From Pseudomonadota bacterium (GTDB lineage Bacteria; Pseudomonadota; Gammaproteobacteria; Burkholderiales; Casimicrobiaceae): a DNA stretch of 37,605 nucleotides. The notes beneath the pieces are model-generated. The model did not search any database and was not told the origin of the DNA. It saw only the letters and a list, made by a program, of their open reading frames with translations. This document shows, one piece after another, positions 31,642 to 37,605 of the stretch. Made by a program: the position numbers and the translations under genes. Numbering within the stretch: the first letter of the stretch is position 1; the number at the start of each line of letters is the position of its first letter. Location of the stretch: the NCBI GenBank assembly GCA_018241745.1, contig JAFEDG010000010.1, positions 1 to 37,605 of the forward strand. The letters run 5' to 3'.

Positions 31642-32862
31642 ATGGAAATCCTGCTGCTCGCGATCTATTCGGCGGTCGTCTGGTTCGTCTTCATCAAGAA
31701 GAAGTGGCTGCCGTGGAACATCGGCACCCAGGTCACCGTCGTCATCATCCCGATCGTCGGGCTGACTGTGCTGATCCTGCTGCTCAACGTCGTTGCGCCG
31801 TCCAGCGGCGACGTGCGCGTGATCAAGTACGTGATCAACGTGGTGCCGCAGGTGCGCGGCCGCGTCATCGAGGTGCCCGTCGAACCCAACCGCCTCGTGC
31901 ACAAGGGCGACGTACTGTTCCGCATCGATCCCACGCCCTACGAGCTTGCGGTGCGCTCGCTGAAGGCCCAGCTCGCGAGCAGCGTGGCCGGGTCGCGCGA
32001 GTTGAACGAGCAGCTCGCCGCCGCTACCGGCAAGGTCACCGAGTCGCGCGGAGCCATCCAGCAGGCGGAATCGCGGATTTCCGAACTCGACGCGCAACTG
32101 GACCTTGCGCGCCGGCGCGTGCGCCAGAACCAGGAACTGGTGGCCACCGGCGCCGGCGACAAGTTCGCGCTCGAGAAGGCGCAGACGGAGGTCGCTTCGC
32201 TGGAGGCGCAACTCGGCATGGCGCGCAGCGCGGCAGCGCAGACCCGTGCCGCGCAGTCGCAGGCGAGCGCGGGCGAGCGCCAGATCCGCGAGCGGATGGC
32301 GGGCCGCGTCGACGACGAATACGCGCCGGTCGCGCAGATTCGCGCGCAGCTCGCGAATGCCGAATGGGAGCTGGCGCAGACGACGGTCGTGGCGCCTGCG
32401 GACGGCTATGCGATCAACGTCCAGTTGCGACCCGGCGCGTTCACCACCGCGTTCCCCGCGAATCCGGCGCTGACGTTCGTCGAGCAGAACTTCCAGGTGA
32501 TCGCGCTGTATCACCAGAACGAACTCGTCGCCGTCGAGCCCGGCAACGAAGCCGAGTTCTCGCTGAATGCCTTCCCCGGCCAGATCATCAAGGCGCACGT
32601 CGACTCGATCGTCTGGGCGCAGGGCCAGGGCCAGGTGGCCAACTCGACGCAGTTGCCGACCACCGGCTACGGCCCGATGCCCCCCGGCCGCTTTCCGGTG
32701 CGCCTTACCGTGGACGCGCGCGATGCAGGCCGCTTCTTCCCGGCGGGCGCGGTGGGCGACGGCGCCATCTACACGAACCACGTCGCGGCGATCCACATCA
32801 TTCGCAAGATCATCGTGCGTGTGGGATCCAAGCTCGACTACCTGATCCTCAAGCTGCACTGA
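31642..32862 (+). CDS. HlyD-family membrane fusion/adaptor protein, YiaV-like
   Basis: The protein is 406 residues. Two N-terminal membrane helices (about 2-18 and 29-50) are unusual for HlyD proteins but match the YiaV/YibH branch. A barrel-sandwich half-motif follows (VVPQVRGRVIEVPVEPNRLV, GDVLFRIDPTPYELAV), then a long coiled-coil hairpin (~105-240: LDLARRRVRQNQELVATGAG), the second half-motif TTVVAPADGYAINVQL and a beta-barrel domain. It ends in the conserved-looking VGSKLDYLILKLH. The adaptor should span the periplasm and contact the outer-membrane factor encoded next, whose start overlaps this stop (TGATG). No pump gene (RND, MFS or ABC) is in the operon, so the inner-membrane partner is presumably the DUF3302 protein or is encoded elsewhere. 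Confidence 0.92.
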   Translation: MEILLLAIYSAVVWFVFIKKKWLPWNIGTQVTVVIIPIVGLTVLILLLNVVAPSSGDVRVIKYVINVVPQVRGRVIEVPVEPNRLVHKGDVLFRIDPTPYELAVRSLKAQLASSVAGSRELNEQLAAATGKVTESRGAIQQAESRISELDAQLDLARRRVRQNQELVATGAGDKFALEKAQTEVASLEAQLGMARSAAAQTRAAQSQASAGERQIRERMAGRVDDEYAPVAQIRAQLANAEWELAQTTVVAPADGYAINVQLRPGAFTTAFPANPALTFVEQNFQVIALYHQNELVAVEPGNEAEFSLNAFPGQIIKAHVDSIVWAQGQGQVANSTQLPTTGYGPMPPGRFPVRLTVDARDAGRFFPAGAVGDGAIYTNHVAAIHIIRKIIVRVGSKLDYLILKLH

Positions 32863-34307
32863 TGCCGATGGGCTCCCGCAATCCCGTCACGCTCGCGTGC
32901 CTCATGGCGGCCGCGCTGGCCGGCTGCGCGCTGCCGTCGCCGCCCGCGCCGGACGCGCTGCGCGCGGACGCGTTGCCGCACGTCGCGACGCCGCCGCACT
33001 GGCGGCCGGGCGACGACCCGCGCCCCGTGGCGGGCAACTGGCTTGCGAGCTTCGCCGACCCGGCGCTGGACGCGCTCGTCGCCGAGGCGCTCGCGTACAA
33101 CGCGGACCTGCGGATGGCGGCCGCGCGCGTCGAGCTCGCCGCCGGGTACGCGAAGCTCGCCGGCGCCAGCATCTATCCGGCGGTGAACATCCTGGCGCAC
33201 GGCGGCGGCAAGCTCGGCGGCGACAACTCAGGCATCAACGGCGGCGGCCTGTTCGTCAGCTGGGAACTGGACCTGTGGGGCCGCGTGCGCGCGCAGCGGG
33301 CCGTCGGCGCCGCGCAATACGATGCGGCGGTGGCCGACGCGGAGTACGCACGGCAATCGATCGCGGCGGCGGTGGCCAAGGCCTGGTTCCTCGCCATCGA
33401 AGCCAAGCTGCAGCATGTGATCGCCACCGACGTCGTGCGCTCCGGCGAGGACGCGACGGGGCTCGTGCGCAACCGCTACACGGTGGGCGCGGGCAGCGAA
33501 TACGACGTCGAGCTCGCGCAGAGCACGCTCGCCTCCGCGCGCGACACCGAGCGCCAGCTCGCCTACGCCGAAGAACAGGCGCGGCGCGCACTCGAAGTGC
33601 TCGTCGGCCGCTTTCCGGCCGCGGAGCTCGCCGTGGCGTCCAGCCTGCCGCGCGTGCCCGCTCCCATTCCGGCCGGCCTGCCGTCGGAACTGCTCGAGCG
33701 GCGGCCCGATGTGATCGCAGCCGAGCGCCGCGTGGCCGCGGCGTTCAACCAGGTGACCGAAGCGAAGGCCGCGCGGCTGCCCAAGATCTCGCTGACGGCG
33801 GGCGTCACGTCGATTTCCAGCAACCTGTTCGTGCTGCAGGACCACCAGAACCCCGTCGCCAGCCTGGGCGCCAACCTGATGTTCCCGCTGTTCAACGGCT
33901 ACGGCCTCGAAGCGCAGGTGGAGATCCGCACGGCCGAGCAGGCGATTGCCGTGGCGGACTACGGCCGCGTGGGCCTGCGCGCGTTCAACGAAGTCGAGAC
34001 GGCGATGTCCGCCGCCGCGGCCGCGGACGACCGCGTGGCGCTGCTGCGCGCGGCAGTCACGAGCAATGCGCGCGCGCTGGACCTTGCGAAGGTGCGCTAT
34101 CGCGTCGGCTCCGGCGACCTGCGCGCCGTGCTCGGCCAGGGCGTCACGCTCTATGGTTCACAATCGGCGGCCGTGCGCATGCAGGCCGACCAGCTGGTCC
34201 AGCGAGTCAACCTGTATCTCGCGCTGGGCGGCAGTTTCGACGACCGTTCGGTGCGCTTGCAAAGCAGTGCCGCGCAGGCGTCGACGTCGACAGGAGGAAA
34301 GCCTTGA
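32862..34307 (+). CDS. NodT/OprM-type outer-membrane efflux lipoprotein
   Basis: The protein is 481 residues from MPMGSRNPVT. The lipobox AALAGC places the lipidated Cys at residue 22. The mature part has two repeats of the outer-membrane-factor fold: NWLASFADPALDALVAEALAYN ... VSWELDLWGRVRAQRA, and ELLERRPDVIAAERRVAAAF ... FPLFNGYGLEAQVEIR. L-E-R-RPD-I is the signature of the NodT/OprM branch. It would form the trimeric outer-membrane channel of a tripartite exporter with the HlyD-like protein just upstream. Its stop overlaps a TTG that starts the DUF3300 gene. Export substrate is unknown. Confidence 0.94.
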   Translation: MPMGSRNPVTLACLMAAALAGCALPSPPAPDALRADALPHVATPPHWRPGDDPRPVAGNWLASFADPALDALVAEALAYNADLRMAAARVELAAGYAKLAGASIYPAVNILAHGGGKLGGDNSGINGGGLFVSWELDLWGRVRAQRAVGAAQYDAAVADAEYARQSIAAAVAKAWFLAIEAKLQHVIATDVVRSGEDATGLVRNRYTVGAGSEYDVELAQSTLASARDTERQLAYAEEQARRALEVLVGRFPAAELAVASSLPRVPAPIPAGLPSELLERRPDVIAAERRVAAAFNQVTEAKAARLPKISLTAGVTSISSNLFVLQDHQNPVASLGANLMFPLFNGYGLEAQVEIRTAEQAIAVADYGRVGLRAFNEVETAMSAAAAADDRVALLRAAVTSNARALDLAKVRYRVGSGDLRAVLGQGVTLYGSQSAAVRMQADQLVQRVNLYLALGGSFDDRSVRLQSSAAQASTSTGGKP

Positions 34308-35635
34308 AACGCACCCATTACACGACCCATTCTTCACACGCGCTCGCGCTCGTCACCGCGCTGTCCATCGCGGCGGGCACCAGCGTCGCGCAGGCGCCAC
34401 CGTCGCCTGGCATGCCGCCGCCGGCCTCTGCGCCGGCGCCTGCCGCCGCGCCGGCCGGCGCCGGCGCGGCGCAGAGCGACCAGTTCTCGCAGGAGCAGCT
34501 CGACCAGATCCTCGCACCGATCGCGCTGTATCCGGATGCGCTGCTCGCGCAGGTGCTGATGGCATCGACATATCCTCTCGAAATCGTACAGGCCGACCGC
34601 TGGGTGAAGGCCAATCCCAAGGTCACCGGCAAGGCGCTCGAGGACGCGCTGCAGAAGCAGCCGTGGGATCCGGCGGTCAAGGGTCTGGCGGCCGTGCCGC
34701 AGGTGCTGACGATGATGAGCGAGAAGCTCGACTGGACGCAGAAGCTCGGCGACGCGTTCCTCGGCCAGCAGGACCAGGTGATGACCACGGTCCAGAACCT
34801 GCGGCAGAAGGCCGTTGCGCAGGGCAGCCTCAAGGACTCGAAGGAACAGAAGGTCGTCACCGAGCAGACGTCGAGCACGACGATCATCAAGATCGAGCAG
34901 GCCCAGCCCGACGTGGTTTACGTGCCCACGTACAACCCGACGGTCGTCTACGGCCCGTGGTGGTATCCGTCGTACCCGCCGTATTACTACTACCCGCCCG
35001 GCTACGTCGCCGGCGGCGCGCTCCTCGGCTTCACGGCCGGCGTGATCGTAGGCGGTGCGCTGTGGGGCAACATGACGTGGGGCGGCGGCAACAACAATAT
35101 CAACATCGACGTCGACCGCTACAACAACTTCAACCGCACGAACGTCGGCAACGGCAACAACAAGTGGCAGCACAATTCCGACCACCGCGGCGCGGTGCCG
35201 TACAAGGACCGCGCCACCGCGACCAAGTACGATCGCGGCGGTGCGGCGGGCGCCAACACGCGTGACGCGTATCGCGGCCGCACGGACGGCGCGGGCCGCG
35301 GCGACGGTGCAGGCGCCAATCGCGCAGGTACGACGGATCGCGGCGGCGGCGCGGGTGCCAACCGCGCAGGCTCGATGGATGCCAACCGCGGCAGCGGCGC
35401 GGGCGCCAATCGCGCGGGCTCGATGGACGCCAACCGCGGCAGCGGCTCGTTCGGCCAGGGCGGCGGGCAGCGCTCCGCGTTCGATTCGGGCGGGGCAGCG
35501 CAGACGCGCGCGGCGAGCAACCGCGGCTCGTCGAGCCTCAACAGCTCGCGTGGTGGCGGCGGTGCGGCACGCGCGGGCGGAGGTGGCGGTCGCGGAGGCG
35601 GCGGCGGTGGACGTGGGGGCGGAGGACGGCGATGA
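34304..35635 (+). CDS. DUF3300 protein with Gly-rich repeat tail, TTG start
   Basis: The protein is 443 residues. The start is TTG at 34304, favoured because CAGGAGGAAA lies six bases upstream and the next residues give a signal peptide (HALALVTALSIAAGTSVAQA, cleavage after ~31). A Pro/Ala linker follows, then the DUF3300 core (FSQEQLDQILAPIALYPDAL, VLMASTYPLEIVQADRW, then VVYVPTYNPTVVYGPWWYPS near 205-225). A Tyr/Pro patch and a Gly/Ala hydrophobic stretch (VAGGALLGFTAGVIVGGALW) come next, which might enter a membrane. The C-terminal ~170 residues are Asn/Gly/Arg-rich and contain 16-residue repeats ending in a polyglycine-arginine tail. It is an envelope protein of unknown role. Overlaps join it to the efflux gene before (TTGA) and to DUF2950 after (ATGA). 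Confidence 0.85.
   Translation: MKRTHYTTHSSHALALVTALSIAAGTSVAQAPPSPGMPPPASAPAPAAAPAGAGAAQSDQFSQEQLDQILAPIALYPDALLAQVLMASTYPLEIVQADRWVKANPKVTGKALEDALQKQPWDPAVKGLAAVPQVLTMMSEKLDWTQKLGDAFLGQQDQVMTTVQNLRQKAVAQGSLKDSKEQKVVTEQTSSTTIIKIEQAQPDVVYVPTYNPTVVYGPWWYPSYPPYYYYPPGYVAGGALLGFTAGVIVGGALWGNMTWGGGNNNINIDVDRYNNFNRTNVGNGNNKWQHNSDHRGAVPYKDRATATKYDRGGAAGANTRDAYRGRTDGAGRGDGAGANRAGTTDRGGGAGANRAGSMDANRGSGAGANRAGSMDANRGSGSFGQGGGQRSAFDSGGAAQTRAASNRGSSSLNSSRGGGGAARAGGGGGRGGGGGGRGGGGRR
35348..35443 (+). repeat. Two tandem 48-bp repeats within the DUF3300 gene
   Basis: Units 35348-35395 and 35396-35443 encode the same 16 residues, GAGANRAGSMDANRGS, with five synonymous base differences. A degenerate earlier version (GAGANRAGTTDRGG) begins at about 35307. 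The repeats keep the reading frame, so unit number can change without breaking the protein. They lie in the low-complexity surface-like tail. Confidence 0.85.
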
Positions 35636-36564
35636 GAACGACGATGAAGAACTTCAAGACCACGGCGACGCGCGCGCTGGCGACGCTCGCCGCCATCACC
35701 GCGCTCTGCGCGAGCACGGCCGCGCTGGCGGCGCAGACGACGTTCGCGTCGCCGGCCGCCGCAGCCGACGCCTTGGTGGCGGCCCTCAAGGCCCACGACC
35801 GCAAGACCACGCTGGCCATCCTCGGCAACTCGGCCGAGCCCTGGCTGTGGTCCGGCGACGCGGTGGCCGACCGCAACGCGGGCGAGCACTTCGTCGCGCA
35901 GTTCGACGCGAAGCACGCGATCGTCGCCGACGGCGACAAGTCGATCCTGACCGTCGGCGACGACGGCTGGCCGTTCGCGTTTCCGCTGGTGCAGGCCAAC
36001 GGCCAATGGCATTTCGACACGGCTGCGGGCAAGGAAGAGCTGCTTGCGCGGCGCATCGGCGGCAACGAGCTCGACGTGATCAACGTGATGCTCGCCATCG
36101 TCGACGCGCAACGCGACTACGCGTCCGCGGCGCACGATGCGACGGGCCTGCCGCAGTACGCGCGCAAGTTCGCGAGCAGCCCGGGCAAGAAGGATGGCCT
36201 CTACTGGCCCACGGCGGTGGGCGAAACGGCGAGCCCGCTGGGCTCGCTGGTCGTGCGCGCGTCGAATGAAGGCTACGGCAAGGACAAGACCAAGCCCTAC
36301 CACGGCTACTACTTCCGGATGCTGGAGCGCCAGGGCAAGGACGCGCCCGGCGGTGCACAGGACTACATCGTGCACGGCCGCATGATCGGCGGCTTTGCGG
36401 CCATCGCGTGGCCCGCGCAGTACAAGAACTCGGGCGTGATGACGTTCATCGTCAACCAGGACGGCGTCGTGTACCAGAAGGACCTGGGGCCCGACACTGC
36501 GAAGCGCGCCGCGGCGATCACGAGCTTCGATCCCAGCGGCTGGGAGGCCGTGAAGCCGAAGTAA
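35632..36564 (+). CDS. DUF2950 exported protein
   Basis: The protein is 310 residues from ATG 35632, overlapping the DUF3300 stop (ATGA); an internal ATG at 35644 is an alternative. The signal peptide runs to about AALA at 33. The DUF2950 core is recognised by TFASPAAAADALVAALKAHD, LTVGDDGWPFAFPLVQANGQWHFD, AGKEELLARRIGGNELDVI, DYIVHGRMIGGFAAIAWPAQY and the closing NQDGVVYQKDLG. DUF2950 genes are often found next to DUF3300 genes, and the pair is presumably functionally linked, but no activity is established. No catalytic motif is obvious. The protein should be periplasmic or outer-membrane attached. The gene ends at a hairpin shared with the convergent trpC. Confidence 0.9.
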   Translation: MRTTMKNFKTTATRALATLAAITALCASTAALAAQTTFASPAAAADALVAALKAHDRKTTLAILGNSAEPWLWSGDAVADRNAGEHFVAQFDAKHAIVADGDKSILTVGDDGWPFAFPLVQANGQWHFDTAAGKEELLARRIGGNELDVINVMLAIVDAQRDYASAAHDATGLPQYARKFASSPGKKDGLYWPTAVGETASPLGSLVVRASNEGYGKDKTKPYHGYYFRMLERQGKDAPGGAQDYIVHGRMIGGFAAIAWPAQYKNSGVMTFIVNQDGVVYQKDLGPDTAKRAAAITSFDPSGWEAVKPK

Positions 36565-36570
36565 CCGCGT

Positions 36571-36601
36571 ACGGCGGCGGCGGTCAGTCCGCCGCCGCCG
36601 T
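36571..36601. terminator. Perfect 13-bp hairpin overlapping the trpC stop, probable bidirectional terminator
   Basis: The arms ACGGCGGCGGCGG (36571-36583) and its exact complement (36589-36601) enclose the five-base loop TCAGT. The trpC stop codon is in the loop, and its last residues (T-A-A-A-D) are encoded by the right arm. DUF2950 ends seven bases before the left arm. The very GC-rich stem suits termination of both converging transcripts, but there is no T-tract, so Rho help may be needed. Confidence 0.65.
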
Positions 36602-37402
36602 GCCGAACAGCGCCGCGAGTCCCGCCCCGGGATCGGGCACGCGCATGAAGGCCTCGCCGACCAGGAACGCATGCACGCCGTGGCGCTGCATCAGCGCCAC
36701 GTCGCGCGGCATCGCGATGCCGCTTTCGGTGACGACGAGCCGGTCCGCCGGTACCTTGGACAACAGGTCGATCGTCGTCGACAGCGATACGCTGAATGTC
36801 TTGAGGTTACGGTTGTTGATGCCGACGAGCGGCGTCTTCAGCACGAGCGCGCGGTCGAGCTCGTGTGCGTCGTGGACCTCGACGAGAACCGCCATCCCCC
36901 GGGCGTGCGCGGCTTCTTCGAATGCCACCAGCTGCGCGTCGTCGAGCGCACCGACGATCAGCAGGATCGCATCCGCGCCCAGCGCCCGCGATTCGGCGAC
37001 CTGGTACTCGTCGACGATGAATTCCTTGCGCAGCGCCGGCAGCGCGCAGGCATTGCGCGCGGCCACCAGGTAATCGGGCGAACCCTGGAAATACTTGACG
37101 TCGGTGAGCACCGACAGGCACGCGGCTCCGGCGCGCTCGTAGGACGCGGCGATCGTCGCCGGGTCGAAATCGTCGCGCAGCACACCCTTGCTCGGCGACG
37201 CCTTCTTGATCTCCGCGATCACCGCCGCGCGACCCGCGGCCACGCGATCGCGCAATGCGCCCGCGAAATCGCGCGGTGCCGGCGCGGCGCGCGCAGCGGC
37301 GTCGACGTCCGCCGCCGGTCGCGCGGACTTGGCGGCGGCCACTTCTGCCGCCTTGTCCGCCACGATGCGGGCCAGGATGTCCGCGCGCGGATCGACCTTC
37401 AT
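36584..37402 (-). CDS. trpC: Indole-3-glycerol phosphate synthase
   Basis: The protein is 272 residues from [24 protein letters not shown]-barrel motifs in order are [74 protein letters not shown] and VTESGI, all of TrpC. It is monofunctional, without a fused TrpF. It closes the indole ring from carboxyphenylamino-deoxyribulose phosphate in tryptophan biosynthesis. Its ATG overlaps the trpD stop (ATGA at 37399-37402), the usual trpDC coupling. It is the last gene of its transcript here, ending in a strong hairpin. Confidence 0.97.
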   Translation of the reverse strand: MKVDPRADILARIVADKAAEVAAAKSARPAADVDAAARAAPAPRDFAGALRDRVAAGRAAVIAEIKKASPSKGVLRDDFDPATIAASYERAGAACLSVLTDVKYFQGSPDYLVAARNACALPALRKEFIVDEYQVAESRALGADAILLIVGALDDAQLVAFEEAAHARGMAVLVEVHDAHELDRALVLKTPLVGINNRNLKTFSVSLSTTIDLLSKVPADRLVVTESGIAMPRDVALMQRHGVHAFLVGEAFMRVPDPGAGLAALFGTAAAD

Positions 37403-37605
37403 GCCTTCGCGCCCAGCTTCTGCGTCGTCGCGACGAACTGGTCGAGCTTGCGCCGCGCCGCGCCGGAAGCGATGGCCTCGCGCGCGCGCGCGATGCCGTC
37501 GGCGATGTCGTCCGCGATGCCTGCCGCATACAATGCCGTGCCCGCGTTCAGCGTGACGATCTCGCGCGGCGTGCCCTCGACGTTGGCGAGCGCCTCCAGC
37601 AGCAT
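37399..37605 (-). CDS. trpD: Anthranilate phosphoribosyltransferase, C-terminal fragment cut by the window edge
   Basis: Only the last ~68 residues are present, as the frame is open to base 37605. They read [40 protein letters not shown] and [10 protein letters not shown], matching the C-terminal end of TrpD (the LNAG-AL and SG-A-KL pattern). TrpD joins anthranilate to PRPP in the second committed step of tryptophan synthesis. Its stop overlaps trpC. The Met at the window end is internal, not a start. Confidence 0.92.
   Translation of the reverse strand: MLLEALANVEGTPREIVTLNAGTALYAAGIADDIADGIARAREAIASGAARRKLDQFVATTQKLGAKA

Noticed and set aside
35440..35635. Frameshift or assembly error in the glycine-rich end of the DUF3300 gene
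   Set aside because: The frame is kept to a TGA that overlaps the DUF2950 ATG, and Gly/Arg-rich tails are common in this family.

Overview
The window is very GC-rich and almost fully coding, with no tRNA, rRNA, IS element, phage gene or CRISPR array seen. Lipoprotein and barrel outer-membrane components, envelope glycosyltransferases and a trpD-trpC pair point to a Gram-negative proteobacterium, most likely a betaproteobacterium of Burkholderiales type. That placement is inferred from gene content only.

Layout. (1) 1-4883, plus strand: the 3' end of trmB, two overlapping glycosyltransferase genes (one GT4-like, one with two GT2 domains) and a membrane acyltransferase, which together suggest surface-polysaccharide synthesis. 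(2) 4880-14712, minus strand: a packed run, read from its 5' end as a 105-aa unknown protein, a DUF3141 protein with a PhaC-like catalytic triad, a phosphate acyltransferase, ackA, fabI, PPK2, a SulP transporter, a K+-channel-like protein and an endonuclease/exonuclease/phosphatase-family protein. It joins acyl-phosphate and polyphosphate ATP-yielding chemistry to anion and cation transport. (3) 14791-21268: a UgpB/A/E/C-like ABC importer plus an SDR enzyme, split in two by an oppositely oriented Omp85-type barrel gene. (4) 21362-22897: a Rieske-fold-like protein with four cysteines in place of the 2-Cys/2-His set, divergent from an AraC-type regulator. (5) 22894-30854, minus strand: two decarboxylase/antiporter pairs in tandem, namely a long Orn/Lys/Arg-type decarboxylase with an AspT-type antiporter, then aspartate 4-decarboxylase with a second AspT-type antiporter. 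(6) 31033-36564, plus strand: a five-gene operon of DUF3302 protein, HlyD/YiaV-like adaptor, NodT-type outer-membrane factor, DUF3300 and DUF2950. It has no recognisable inner-membrane pump and is preceded by a 21-bp near-perfect inverted repeat whose right arm holds the likely ribosome-binding site. (7) 36584-37605, minus strand: trpC and the 3' end of trpD.

No intergenic gap exceeds 300 bp. The largest are 17267-17487 (221 bp), 30855-31032 (178 bp) and 18709-18836 (128 bp), and each contains an inverted repeat. Most neighbouring genes on the same strand overlap by ATGA/GTGA/TGATG or lie within about 60 bp, so translational coupling is probably widespread. The items most worth a second look are the paired decarboxylase/antiporter island, the four-Cys Rieske-like protein, the DUF3141-to-PPK2 run, the pump-less efflux operon and the inverted repeat in front of it.
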